Below are positions 35,218-45,596 of a DNA stretch of 64,000 bases, piece by piece. The stretch is taken from assembly GCA_014281115.1 (NCBI GenBank), contig JACONQ010000007.1, forward strand, positions 2,170,001 to 2,234,000, read 5' to 3'. Source of the stretch: Laburnicola sp. R22_1 (taxonomy: Eukaryota; Ascomycota; Dothideomycetes; Pleosporales; Didymosphaeriaceae). The position numbers and the translations under genes are program-made. Every line of letters starts with the position of its first letter. Position 1 is the first letter of the stretch. The notes under the pieces were generated by a model. It was not told the DNA's origin and made no database searches. It was given only the letters and a program-made list of their open reading frames with translations.

Positions 35218-35574
35218 GTTCGATACCTGCAAGCTGTGGAGGAGAAGTGTTGTAGATTCTCTGAGGTTCAAGAGGTAAGTATTTTGGGGATATGGCGGCC
35301 TTGAGGCGGTGGTGTTGCGCAGGAGCATGCGCGCTCCCATGTGGCTTGGACGCCCGTTCACGCGCCCATGACGACGCTTGCGCCCAAAGCGGTTAGGCTT
35401 AAAGGCTGACATGTCTTCACGTGCTTGCCCCTTCACCTGTCGCCACATCTCTATTTTTAGACCGATGGATGTGATGGTTCCCCGGTGATCTGAAATAATA
35501 ATCATCACGCTTTCCTGTGGACAGAAATTGATATGCAAAAGTACATCTAGTGTATGTTACATATGTCGTTACAG
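35218..35574. other. Intergenic
   Basis: 5' flank of the Cue5-like gene and 3' flank of the monooxygenase. Nothing else was seen. Confidence 0.45.
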
Positions 35575-37479
35575 TCACAGCCTAGCACGCTCGCCCGAGC
35601 CCTCGTTACTCATGATCCCCTCCTCAATAGCCTTAATCTGCAGCGCCAAAATCCGCGAGAAATACCTGGAAATCGCAAGATTTCCACCCACGAACCAGAA
35701 ACCAGGATGTCCCGACTTTTGCCACATCGTCCGAAACTCTCCCTCTGCGTTGAGCCCCCACACATCACCAATGCTATCAGCCACCTCGTCGCCAAAGATA
35801 CTTCTCGCTTCCGTTCTCATATTCTGGTACCCAGTCGCAAAGATGATCTCGTCTGCCTCTAGCTTCGAGCCATCGGCGAACTCGATACCGTTCGGCAAGA
35901 TCTGCGCAATCTCCTGGCCCTGCTTGAGCTGGATCTTTCCATCGATGATGAGCTGCGAGGCTCCGACGTCAATGTAGTAGCCGCCTCCGCGCTGGAAGTA
36001 CTTTATAAAGAGCCCGGACTCCCTGTCGCCCATGTCCAAACCGAACCCCGCCGCGCGAAGCCCGTCCAACAGCTCTTTGTCGTTCTCATTCTGGAGTTTT
36101 GTAACCTTGATCTGCACCGCTTTCAGAAGCTCACTAGGCTGCGACCACAAAGCCAGGTCCACGTCTTCAGTTGGTGGCCCATCTTCGTCGTACGAGCCCT
36201 TCAGGCCGATTTCTGTGATTGACTCGGAGGAGATGACGCAGGTTGTGCTACGCTGCACGAGGGTCACGTCGTACCCCTTCTCGCAGAAGTCTTGTGCGAT
36301 GTCGTGGCCCGAGTTACAGCAGCCAACGACAACGGCCTTTTTGCCTTTCGAATTAGGGTACGCCCCGGAAAACTCGGAAGAGTGACAGAGACGGGCACCC
36401 TTGAAGTTCTCCATGCCTTTCAAGATGGGGAAGTTCCTCTTGCCTGAGTGACCGGTTGCTTGGATAATGTGTCTTGGGTGGAGTGTCCGCGTCTCCGTCG
36501 ATCCATTTGGAAGTCTGCGCTCCACTTGTACTGTCCACTGCTTTTTGCCCTCATCCCACGATGAAGAGGTGAGTTTCGTAGAAGTCCAGACGTTCAACTC
36601 AAGTTGTTTCACGTATGACTCAAAGAACTCAGCCAGCTTGTCTTTTGGTGTAAAGACGGGCCACGAAGGCGGAAATGGGAGGTATGGCAGGTGGTCATAC
36701 CAGACAGGGTCGTGAAGAACGAGTTGGTGATATCGCTTGCGCCAGTTGTCGCCCACCCGCTCGTTCATATCGACCATCAATGACGGTATATTGAGCATCT
36801 TCAGTCTCGCGGCAGCTGTGAGCCCTCCCTGACCAGCACCGATGATCAACACCTTCGGATCAACACCTTCCAAGTTAATCTCAGCCTCACGCCTCTCACG
36901 CCAATTCTTGCGACTTGGATTTCCACCGTGCTGGACACCCTTAGGTCTTCTGTGTCCAATGGACTCTTCATGGCCCTTCAACTCCGTCAAGACGGTGTAA
37001 ATGGTAAAAATCTTCCAAACCCCGTTCTCTTCAGCCAAATTAATGACGCCCTGGCAGCGACCGATCTGCGTCTCAAAAGTAATGTACGACACAATGCCGT
37101 TGACTTCTCCCACCCCGTCGATCGGCCCAAAACGTGGTTCACGGTGAGGCGCGCTGGTGTCGACGTCAATCTTCGTGAGAGATGCTTTACTCGATGCCAC
37201 AAATTCTGCGATTTTTTTGCTTCCTTTCAGGGTTCGGAGATCCCAAGTCAGACCCAGGTGGTCGCGCCAGTAACTCTTGTCGTCCAAGAACAGCTTCGCA
37301 ATTGCCGTCGAGTCCTTCTGCGAAACAGCATGCGCCAAATTTGAGAGGACATCTCGTGCGACCTTGGATGCGTCGACGTCTGATGATGTGGATGTTGCGG
37401 GATACTCCCCCACATCGATATTCACGCTGCCCGGTTCGATGCGTTGGCTCGACGGGCCCGGTCCGTCATGGGTGCCCAT
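35575..37479 (-). CDS. Flavin-containing monooxygenase with N-terminal SnoaL/NTF2-like domain
   Basis: Intronless, 634 aa, ATG 37479. Residues ~35-170 resemble a SnoaL/NTF2-like fold (KLFLDDKSYWRDHLGLTWDL, GVWKIFTIYTVLTELKGHE). The class B flavin monooxygenase part follows: FAD-binding GAGQGG at 214-219, the family signature FKGARLCHSSEF at 359-370 (FxGxxxHxxxF) and the NADPH site GCCNSG at 386-391. A C-terminal ATG-type motif is at IIFATGYQN. The architecture matches a group of fungal YUCCA-like or 4-hydroxyacetophenone-monooxygenase-like enzymes. The substrate cannot be predicted and may be a small aromatic or indolic acid. The NADPH loop reads GCCNSG, where most FMOs have GxGxSG. No secondary-metabolism cluster surrounds it. 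Confidence 0.88.
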   Translation of the reverse strand: MGTHDGPGPSSQRIEPGSVNIDVGEYPATSTSSDVDASKVARDVLSNLAHAVSQKDSTAIAKLFLDDKSYWRDHLGLTWDLRTLKGSKKIAEFVASSKASLTKIDVDTSAPHREPRFGPIDGVGEVNGIVSYITFETQIGRCQGVINLAEENGVWKIFTIYTVLTELKGHEESIGHRRPKGVQHGGNPSRKNWRERREAEINLEGVDPKVLIIGAGQGGLTAAARLKMLNIPSLMVDMNERVGDNWRKRYHQLVLHDPVWYDHLPYLPFPPSWPVFTPKDKLAEFFESYVKQLELNVWTSTKLTSSSWDEGKKQWTVQVERRLPNGSTETRTLHPRHIIQATGHSGKRNFPILKGMENFKGARLCHSSEFSGAYPNSKGKKAVVVGCCNSGHDIAQDFCEKGYDVTLVQRSTTCVISSESITEIGLKGSYDEDGPPTEDVDLALWSQPSELLKAVQIKVTKLQNENDKELLDGLRAAGFGLDMGDRESGLFIKYFQRGGGYYIDVGASQLIIDGKIQLKQGQEIAQILPNGIEFADGSKLEADEIIFATGYQNMRTEARSIFGDEVADSIGDVWGLNAEGEFRTMWQKSGHPGFWFVGGNLAISRYFSRILALQIKAIEEGIMSNEGSGERARL

Positions 37480-38239
37480 GATTGACCCTTTGTCTGACCT
37501 AAAAAGAGGTAGGTTACAGACGAGCTTGCGTATTGCATAGATTAGTGTGGAAGTTGGATGGCGAGATTACGCAAAGGCTGTGCACCCAGGTGATGAAAAC
37601 GCTTTGCCTGTGAAGCTTTATAGGACGATGGTCTCCGCTGCAATCCCTCAAGTTATGTGTTCCTCCGCAACGTGGACCTCGTCGGGGACGGAAAGAAGTG
37701 CGGGGTTAGACGAGAGCTCACGTTGAGGCAGCCCCACCAAGGTGTCCAATGCACCGTGCGGACCTTCTGCGTCGTACAATTGCTCCGATATTCCTCCAGA
37801 TAAAGCGTACACGATATTTTGAACTATCCCGGCGTGGAGTCAAATGTCAAAATCTATGCTCCAATAAGGCGTAGGTCGATCTGATATTTACAAAGTTCAA
37901 TAATATTTTGTTCGGATTCTATAGCCGCAAGGCAAAAAGTTTGATTATCTTCGGCCTTCGCATTACCCATCTTGGGGTAACTGTTCCCGGTAACACATGG
38001 TAATCAGACTTTTATCCGAGTACCATAAGAGCGGCCGATGTAATGTCCGAACAATCGAACAGCAACTACAGTGTACAAAAGAACGGCCTGTGGGATCACA
38101 GTACCAAGCTGTTCACTCTTTCCAGCGAAGCAAACGGCGGAAGCCGCGACTAGAGGCCACCAGTTGCCCGCTGACACCATTTCAACATCGCCATCACTTC
38201 ATCCAAACACCAATCCGAACTTTAAACAGCACATCCATC
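37480..38239. other. Intergenic, shared divergent promoter region
   Basis: Lies between the divergently transcribed monooxygenase (-) and AhpD-like gene (+). The plus frame is open from 37997, but this part is poorly protein-like and is probably 5' UTR. Confidence 0.45.
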
Positions 38240-38965
38240 ATGTCCGACCAACAACCCGCAATCCGCCCCGAAGTATCCACCCTCTTCGAAGCCATCGAAC
38301 AAGCCTTCACCACCACCTCCCTCGGCCCAGACCGATGGTACCTCCTCACGCTCGCCGCCCTCGTCGGCGGCACCGAACCCCTCCTCGCAGACCAACTTTA
38401 CCTCTACATAATCAACAAGCCCGCCTACCAGGAGCCCTCCCAACGCCAAGCCCTCGTCCGCCGCCTCCGCGAAGCCCTCGTAAAACTCGTCTCCATCATC
38501 GGCGTCTGCAAGCCCCTAGAAGCCATCCTCGCCATCAGCAAGGTCGAGCGCCCGCAAGACCGCGACCTTAGCTTCAGCCGTGCCTCGTGGACAAACGACG
38601 CGGCGAACCACGAGCGGGGAATGGACTGGCTGCGGCAGATCTATACGCACAACACGGATAAGACGCTGGCATTGTTTGATGCGCATCGCGATTTTCGATG
38701 GATCTCAACGGAGATTACGTATGGGTTGTATTTGAGCGATCGGCAGGTGTTGGATGATGTCGACACGGAGGTTGTGGTCCTGGTGGGCATTATAATTCAG
38801 AATTTGCCGCTGGAGACGTGGTGGCATATTAGAGGGTCGAGGAGGATTGGGGTTAGTATTGAGGATGTGAAAGTTATGATGGATTGCGTGAGGAAGGTTG
38901 GCGAGTTTATGGGGACAAAGTTGGATAGGATTCCGAGTGCGGAGGAGGTCGAGAAGGATGTTTAG
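38240..38965 (+). CDS. AhpD-like / carboxymuconolactone decarboxylase-type fungal protein
   Basis: 241 aa from ATG 38240 (MSDQQPAIRPEVSTLFEAIE), chosen because the upstream in-frame extension to 37997 is low-quality. The protein is all-helical. WYLLTLAALVGGTEPLLADQL, then REALVKLVSIIGVCKPLEAI, resemble the AhpD-like core that packs as a homo-oligomer. The CxxC redox pair of true AhpD is absent, so peroxidase-partner activity is unlikely. Such proteins are common and poorly characterised in filamentous fungi. The assignment is by pattern memory and the exact function is unknown. Confidence 0.65.
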   Translation: MSDQQPAIRPEVSTLFEAIEQAFTTTSLGPDRWYLLTLAALVGGTEPLLADQLYLYIINKPAYQEPSQRQALVRRLREALVKLVSIIGVCKPLEAILAISKVERPQDRDLSFSRASWTNDAANHERGMDWLRQIYTHNTDKTLALFDAHRDFRWISTEITYGLYLSDRQVLDDVDTEVVVLVGIIIQNLPLETWWHIRGSRRIGVSIEDVKVMMDCVRKVGEFMGTKLDRIPSAEEVEKDV

Positions 38966-39285
38966 TAGGGCGGGTAGCAGGACAGTAAGGTCTGTTAGGT
39001 TAGCTTCGAACTTTCATGAACGCCACAAAAGTAGGGTTGAGTCAGAAATGAGATCGTTCGGATCACATGATATGTAAATGCTCTACAGCGCACAGACCAT
39101 AAGCTCCGCTCCAAGTATCCCACCCACAAAGCTTCACGACCACTCCCTCCGCCCCGAGGACGCTTCGCCAGCGCCTCCGCCAAATAACCCATACTCCTCC
39201 ACCCAAACCACCTCCTCGCAAACCCTCGACACCGCGCGTCACCCCATAATTCCACACGCGCCGCTCGCACACACCCCACCTCAGC
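38966..39285. other. Intergenic
   Basis: Short promoter region of LSM8. Antisense frames here are shadows. Confidence 0.45.
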
Positions 39286-39637
39286 ATGGCGCTCAACGCC
39301 TACCTGAACAGTAAGTTGCCCTCCTCCACCACCCCGCCCCCAAAACCCCTCCAACACTCCCCCAGAAAAAGTCTCCGTCCTTACCCTCGACGGCCGCACC
39401 ATGGTCGGCACCCTCACCTCGTGCGACGGCAGCATGAACCTCGTCCTCAAAGACGCCATCGAGCGCATCATACGGCCGCGCGACGAAGAAGTGCCCAGCG
39501 AAGAGGTCCCCCTTGGACTGTATATTATACGGGGGGATAGCGTGGCGGTGTGTGGGAGGGTGGATGAGGAGCTGGATGCGAGTATCAATTGGACGGAGGT
39601 GCATGGGGAGGTTATTGGGACGACGAGGCATGTGTGA
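39286..39637 (+). CDS. LSM8: U6 snRNA-associated Sm-like protein LSm8
   Basis: Exons 39286-39310 and 39366-39637 with a 55-nt intron (GTAAGT..CCCCAG) encode 98 aa. The Sm fold is clear: MALNAYLNKKVSVLTLDGRT, then GTLTSCDGSMNLVLKDAIER (Sm1) and LGLYIIRGDSVAVCGRVDEE (Sm2, with the IIRGD motif). LSm8 specifies the nuclear LSm2-8 ring that binds the U6 snRNA 3' end. LSm1 would have a longer C-terminal extension. A short first exon holding just eight codons plus one base is consistent with tiny leading exons in this group. Confidence 0.93.
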
Positions 39638-40127
39638 GGGGTTGCGCTCGGGGAAGCATTGGAAATTAGATGCCTTGGCAAGCATATTGTGAGGGTTGGG
39701 GAGTCAAGATACGGCATTGGAGATATGGAGGTTGGGAGATTCGATGGAAGCATTTTGACGGGAAGAGAGGTTGGAGGGAGGACCTCGTTGCATTTTGGAG
39801 AGGCGCTTGCTACACTGGAAGTGAAGAATGATACCCAGAGTATGTCACCTCTGACCAGAACTTGTGTACCTTTGACTGACACTGCAGATGGTGGATACCT
39901 TTGTTCTACTTAGAACCCTTTTTTTTGAATACCTGTCACGCCTTACCCGGCGAAAGCAGCTCTCTATTCAAACACTTGAATCCGTGACTCCTTGTCGGTC
40001 ATCCGCCCGACATCTTTGTCTTGAAATAATCTCTGCACAGGCAACCCTCCATCTAGCCCACTTGTTCCTCTCCCTTGCCGCTAGATCTGCAACAACCGCA
40101 CTGCCCTATACAGCGTCTCAGCTTCCC
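39638..40127. other. Intergenic
   Basis: Convergent 3' flanks of LSM8 and the PITH gene. No gene was supported. Confidence 0.45.
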
Positions 40128-40838
40128 TCACCGGATCTGCCTCCCGAGCCCCTCCTTCACTCCAGCAATCGCCTTGTGATCACTCGGGTTAGCAACCATC
40201 TCGACCAAAAAGTTAATCGGCTCTTTGCTCAGCTTCATGAAATCACCTTTGAACCCCAAATAGCTGATCCTCGTCTCGTCCTCTTCCCCGCCGCTCCAGT
40301 TGTCCTCGAAGAACAGCGCGAGACTGCGCGTCGTGTTGAAGAGTGCGCGCTTCACGGGGATTTCTTGGACTTCGGACGTCTGCGAGATCTCGAGCGTCTG
40401 CGTGGGCTGCTTCTCCGAGGCGGTGCTGAAGTCGAGGGCGTCGTCGTTGATGAAGAGTTTGAGCGTTTTGGGCGACGCGGGCGTCAGCGACGTGCGGATT
40501 AGGATGCTATGGAGGCGGACTTGGCCTGTGAATCTACATCTCGTTACTACACCTCTGTGAACCAAGAATAGGCGCACTCACGGCACAATCATGAGTATCT
40601 GCTCGTCGGCGAAGCTGCGCAGCTCGGGCTCGGGGTCCATGCGCTGCGCCCACGTCTTCTGGCAGATGTCGCGGCCCTGGTTCGATTCATCCTCGTTCAG
40701 CGTTTGCAGCTTGCTGAAGTCGATTTGCTGGTAGAGGAGGTTCTGCAGGGCGGGCGTAATGTCGTCGGAGTGGTCGTGGACGTGGTCGTGGGCCTCGGCG
40801 TGCTCTTCGTCGTGGACGTGATCGTGGTGGTGCGACAT
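40128..40838 (-). CDS. PITH-domain protein (PITHD1/TXNL1 C-terminus family)
   Basis: Exons 40838-40582 and 40533-40128 with a 48-nt intron (GTGAGT donor, GATGTAG acceptor) encode 220 aa. The next AG downstream (TTCACAG) would break the frame, which fixes the acceptor. The N-terminus MSHHHDHVHDEEHAEAHDHV is His/Asp-rich and may bind metal. The PITH (DUF1000) domain spans most of the rest: LLYQQIDFSKLQTLNED, LMIVPFTGQVRLHSILIRTS, PKTLKLFINDDALDFSTA, YLGFKGDFMKLSKEPINFLV. In TXNL1 this domain contacts the 26S proteasome. Stand-alone PITH proteins lack the thioredoxin part, as here. An in-frame upstream extension lacks an ATG. Confidence 0.92.
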
Positions 40839-41278
40839 GGTTGGTGGATGGCGGGGTAGCGGGGTAGCTTGGAGCTTGATAGTGTTGCGGGATGTCCTGT
40901 GCAGTGTGGTGAAGGTTGCAGAGACGCTAGTGGTGAATATACGCCGTGATGAAGGTGAGTAAAGTCGCAGAGCGAGTTGGTCCAAGGTGTTCGCTGTGGC
41001 GCGCGACGAGACGTTGTTGCCGGATCGAGCAGACGCATCATCCATGGATCGCTCCCGAGGTCGAAACGTGCGCACGTGGCCATCAAGAAACGGGAGTACA
41101 TGTTGGCCTGCTCAACATGGTCGCCATGTTCAACACATGGACGTGTTTCTCTCTATTCCGATTATAATAATAACAATATGCCGCCACCCCATGCCGCACA
41201 GGGCCCGAGCCAACACCCTAGCACCATGCTCTAATGCTCTGCCCAAGTATACACTAGTGTACCGCCCAGAATGATATG
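40839..41278. other. Intergenic
   Basis: PITH promoter side and Vps20 3' flank. Nothing else was recognised. Confidence 0.45.
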
Positions 41279-42017
41279 CTATGCTGCCAACATGGGTTGC
41301 GGGCTCTCTTCCGCCGCGCGTTCCCTCTCCTTTGCTCTTCGTTGTGCCCTCTCCTTGGACGTTAACTCCGGTTGCTTGACCGGGGCATCGGGCAGCGTCT
41401 CGACGCCGTTGACCTGGGCTTCGAGTGCTGCGAGCTCGTCTTCGACTTCGTCCTCGTCCTGGTTCGACATCTTGTTTGCAAGCAACTCACTGATCTCCTG
41501 TAACAGCATCGTCAGTGTGCGTCCAATGCATGCGTGCCTGTCGGGGTGCTATATGCGTACCTCTTGGTATGCTCGCGCTTCTTCGTTCTCTCCCAGCAGC
41601 TTCTCCACGTTCTCAATCCCGCCCATCTCCTTGTTGATCTCTTTCAACACTGCGGTTCCCTGACGCAGGCCATATAGAACATCCTTCTGCACGAGCGCGA
41701 ATTCCACATCGCTCGTCAACTGCTCCAGCTGTGCCAGATGCGCATCCGTCTTTGCGAGCAGCGATTCCTGGTACTTCTTGCGCCGCAGTGCGAGCTTGGC
41801 CCTGGTCGTGTCGCCTTTCGCAAGGCACTCCTTTGCGATCTCCTTCTCGCGGTCCGTGAGCACAGCAATACGTTTCTGATACTGCTGTAGCTTATCGCGC
41901 TGGTTCTTCATATCCAGGATCGCCCTAGCACAGGTTAGTGAAGTTTGCGTAGGCCTGGTAGACGGCAGCATACTTATCCTGGGCAGAGATCTTGTGCGAG
42001 CTGTTCGAGTTGCCCAT
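41279..42017 (-). CDS. VPS20: ESCRT-III subunit Vps20 (CHMP6)
   Basis: Three exons, 42017-41974, 41924-41561 and 41497-41279, with introns of 49 nt (ACTAAC branch, GCTAG acceptor) and 63 nt, encode 208 aa. The N-terminus MGNSNSSHKISAQDK carries a myristoylation signal (Gly2, Ser6), as in Vps20/CHMP6. A basic helical core follows (ILDMKNQRDKLQQYQKRI, ARRKKYQESLLAKTDAHL-like residues), then EFALVQKDVLYGLRQGTAVL and an acidic C-terminal helix (EISELLANKMSNQDEDEVED). Vps20 links ESCRT-II to Snf7 and starts ESCRT-III polymerisation on endosomes. It is divergent from RIX7; the start codons are 317 bp apart. Confidence 0.94.
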
Positions 42018-42334
42018 GTTGTTGACGTCGCCATGAGGACGCCTGCCGACTGTCGGGGAGTTGTGCCTTGGTCGACCACCTGCAGGCGCGCGAGCACGAA
42101 TCGCCGACGTATGTGGTCCGTGCTATCGATAAGCGCTTGTGGAAATTTGTCATGAATTTTTCTGAGCTGCATCGACCCTCTGCGGATTCATTACCGGTTC
42201 CTCATTTTCATACAGTGACTGACTCCAGGGTACTCACTACACAGACCGAAAATAGGGGGGCCGAATTCTCCGTCACAGGAACCCGAGCGCGCCGCCCCAA
42301 ACTCCCACTACCACAATTTCGCGTCAACCCCATC
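42018..42334. promoter_or_regulatory. Bidirectional promoter between VPS20 and RIX7
   Basis: A 317-bp region between two divergent start codons must hold both promoters. The plus frame happens to be open upstream of the RIX7 ATG, but its residues are not conserved-looking. No specific motif was assigned. Confidence 0.5.
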
Positions 42335-44651
42335 ATGTCTCGCAATCGGCCTTCCCTACAACAGGGTCTCGATAGGGATGTCTACCAAATTGTGCGGAAG
42401 TATCTCGACTCATATAATGAGTCACCCCTCAAGCTCAAGCCTCAACACATCTACGACCATATCAAAAACTCCAATTCGTCCTTGAAAAGGCGTCCAAAGA
42501 AGCAACTGGAAGATTCAATAGACCGTGTTCTCCTAGTTCTACAGGAAGATGGAAGCGGCGAAGATGAAATGGACGAAATTGAAGGGGACTTTGCGAATGG
42601 TGAAGGACTACCAATGGAAGAGGGCAAAAGCGTGGATTTTATGAACAAGCAGATTGTCAGTGGGTGGGGTAACTCCGGGGGAAGTGCTACGCCCAAGGAG
42701 AACGGGGAGAAAAGTGAGAAGAGCAAGAAGAGAGAGGGCCAGAGCAAGGGGGAGAGGGAAAGCAAGCGTCTGAAGAGATCAGGACCTGAACAGAAAATTG
42801 ACACTGCGCCTCCGAAAGGGGTCAGTTTGAGCGACATTGGAGGCGTAGACAATGTCAAAGCTCAGCTCAAAGATCATCTTGTCATGCCGCTTCTTGCGCC
42901 CGAACAGTACAACAACCGGAAGATCCCGATACCTCGAGGTATTTTACTTCACGGACCCCCTGGATGCGGCAAGACTGTCATCAGTAGAGCTTTCGCGGCT
43001 GAGCTTGGCGTACCATTTGTCGAAATTTTGGGTCCATCAGTCGTCTCAGGCATGTCAGGCGAGTCGGAGAAACAGATACGGGAGCATTTCGAGCGCGCGA
43101 AAGAAGTAGCTCCATGCCTCATCTTCATCGACGAGATAGATGTCATTGCGCCCAAGCGCGATAGCGCTCAGAGTCAAATGGAAAAGCGTATTGTGGCACA
43201 GCTCTTGATATCCATGGACGGCTTAGCAATGGAGGCAAACGATGGCAAACCCGTCATTGTTTTGGCTGCAACAAATCGCCCAGACAGCCTTGACCCGGCG
43301 CTGCGGAGAGGTGGACGCTTCGATACCGAGATTAACATGGGCGTGCCAAACGAGGCTATGAGAGAGCTCATATTGAGAGCACTTACACGCCAACCCAAAA
43401 TATCCGACGACGTCAATTTCTCGACACTTGCGAAGAAGACAGCTGGTTTTGTGGGCGCCGATCTCAAAGATCTCGTTGGTAAAGCCGGAACGTGGTCAAT
43501 GGATCAATACCGAGAAGCTCTCGAAAAGCAAGCAATAGACGCGGAGACCGAGATGGATGTCGATGGCGAGACCCGCTCAAGCAAGCTATCTATGATGGAC
43601 CAGTCTATCGGGCGACTCATCAAGCGCATACGGGACAAGGACATGGCGCAGCCGCCAGGTTTTGAAGACACAGCGATCACAATGGAAGCCTTCGAAGCAG
43701 TTCTGCCATCTATCATACCATCTTCCAAACGAGAAGGCTTTGCGACCGTCCCGGATACCACATGGCGGGATGTCGGTGCTCTTGCAGGTGTGCGAGACGA
43801 GCTTCAGATGGCGATTGTGGAGCCGATCAAGAACCCGCAAAGGTACAAGGCTGTGGGTATCTCTGCGCCAACTGGTGTGCTGCTATGGGGACCCCCGGGG
43901 TGTGGTAAAACGCTGCTTGCAAAGGCCGTGGCCGCTGAGTCCAAAGCAAACTTCATCAGTGTCAAGGGCCCCGAATTGCTGAACAAGGTATGTTTGTGTG
44001 ATGCACTTCCTATTTCTACGGAACTTGTCGTCGTATTTCTGCGCAATACTCTTCTCATGACTAAGCTAACGTGTTCTGTAGTACGTAGGAGAGTCAGAGC
44101 GAGCCCTGCGCCAAGTTTTCATACGCGCCCGTTCGTCTGTGCCCTGTGTGATATTCTTTGACGAGCTTGACGCCCTTGTCCCGAAGCGCTCCTCCGAACT
44201 CCATGAAGCCTCCGCCCGCGTTGTAAACACCCTTCTCACCGAGCTTGACGGCCTCAGCACCCGCGAAGGCATTTACCTCATTGCCGCCACCAACCGCCCC
44301 CAATTGATCGACGAGGCCATGTTGCGCCCCGGCCGCCTAGAAACCCTTCTATACGTTGAACTTCCCCAGCCAGACGAACGTGTCGATATACTAAAAGCGC
44401 TAATAGCCCAGCGTGGGGGGATCATCAATGCTGAATTGGCTGAACTTGCTAGGAGAGAAGAATGCCAGAATTTTAGCGGAGCTGATTTGGAGAGTCTCCT
44501 GAGAAAAGCTGGACAGGCTGCTTTGAGGAGAAATGCTAGCGCTGTTGAAGAAATGGATGTCCTACGCGCAGCGAAAAATATCAAGCCTAGCGTAGGCAAC
44601 CTCGCTCATTACGAAGAGCTTCGCGAGCGTTTCGAGACCAAGCTATGGTAA
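42335..44651 (+). CDS. RIX7: Ribosome biogenesis AAA-ATPase Rix7 (NVL)
   Basis: Exons 42335-43987 and 44082-44651 are joined by a 94-nt phase-0 intron (GTATGT donor, GCTAAC branch) and encode 740 aa. The N-terminal ~75 residues form a helical domain ([19 protein letters not shown]), followed by a Lys/Glu/Ser-rich linker with KRLKR nuclear signals. D1 has Walker A GPPGCGKT at ~207, [13 protein letters not shown] and [15 protein letters not shown]2 has GPPGCGKT at ~519, [14 protein letters not shown] and [17 protein letters not shown]. Rix7 strips Nsa1 from pre-60S particles in the nucle(ol)us. The combination of this N-terminal domain with tandem AAA modules separates it from Cdc48. The intron falls inside D2 between KGPELLNK and YVGESE. 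Confidence 0.96.
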
Positions 44652-44717
44652 CTGTACAATTAGAGTTCGCACTACGCATCCGGGGTAATCTCACGTACAA
44701 ACGGGCGCTCCAAGGAC

Positions 44718-44969
44718 CTATCCGCGTTTGAAAAGTCGAGTTAGCCAACAGCTGAAGCATCCACTACTGGTAGCACTTCTCTGTTCCGGGGCTGCTCGCT
44801 CGTGCATGCATTGATAGCAGTTGTAACTCATCTGGCTGTCGCTGAATCTTTGTCGGTACTGCGGGCATTGACGACCCAATTCTGGTGTGCGCATGCCCTC
44901 GCAATATTCCCAACGCAGGGAGCGCGTGTGGCCGCAGCGTCGGAAGCAAGTGTGCCATTCTTGGCACAT
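44718..44969 (-). CDS. Small Cys/His-rich protein, MC-xxx-CGH family, member A
   Basis: 83 aa from ATG 44969: MCQEWHTCFRRCGHTRSLRW, then CPQYRQRFSDSQMSYNCYQC, ending CFSCWLTRLFKRG. The opening 'MCxxxxxxxxCGH' and later C..C pairs look like a small zinc-binding fold. The neighbour at 45597 begins the same way (MCWHNYTQHSGCGHYGE). Such short Cys-rich families recur in Dothideomycete genomes but carry no assigned function that I know of. The frame is open upstream to 45173, with a repeat-coded MIQTLIQTLIQT start. I prefer the MC start because the paralogue shares it. Confidence 0.55.
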   Translation of the reverse strand: MCQEWHTCFRRCGHTRSLRWEYCEGMRTPELGRQCPQYRQRFSDSQMSYNCYQCMHERAAPEQRSATSSGCFSCWLTRLFKRG

Positions 44970-45596
44970 GAACAGAGCAGAGCAGTGGCCGATGTCGACT
45001 CTGTCTGTTGAAGGTGAATGAAGTTGATTCCAGTCAATGGGGTAAGACGATATGTCAGCGTGCTCGGGTCGGGTCGGGTCGGATGAGCAGGAAAACTGGG
45101 GGTGGATGTTGGGTGTTAATAAATGAATGGTTGAGGAGGTCTGAATCAGTGTCTGAATCAATGTCTGGATCAATATCTGAATCTGTGTGCTGATCCATGA
45201 ATTGTGTGCACATGGATTGAGTGGAGCTGTTGTTGCTGGGAACTGCGAGTGGGGGTTCCGTATTTAAGGAACGAGGTATGTGATGCTGGATTTGCGGACG
45301 TCACCGCACAGTATGGAAGGTGCAATGCAGTTCTTTCCTGGAATGCCAGATACACTTAGACTAAGCATGCTCACAGTAGTCACTCTCGAGACCCTTTGCG
45401 ACCCACATAGAAGTCAGTTTGCTTCATGAATCATCGATCACCGGCCCTCAGTCTCACCTCATCTCACCATTTGGAGTGTCAGAAACGCTCGCATACCACC
45501 TCACTCATCTCCACTCTCCCCCCTAACCAGCCCCCCACCTACGTCATCCCTCTCCTCCGGCCAAAACCCCAACTCCTCCGCAACAACCCTACACAC
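44970..45596. other. Intergenic with simple repeats
   Basis: Contains (GGGTC)n near 45065-45080 and the 12-bp tandem repeat listed separately. No gene was supported. Confidence 0.45.
45140..45187. repeat. 12-bp tandem repeat, four copies
   Basis: Units TCTGAATCAGTG, TCTGAATCAATG, TCTGGATCAATA and TCTGAATCTGTG, each starting 12 bp after the last, with 1-3 substitutions. Confidence 0.9.

Noticed and set aside
38995..39882. 295-codon minus-strand ORF over LSM8
   Set aside because: Low-complexity shadow of the LSM8 gene and its flanks.
42018..42172. Longer N-terminus for Vps20 by reading through upstream
   Set aside because: The spliced MGNSNSS start gives the expected myristoylated N-terminus and good intron signals.
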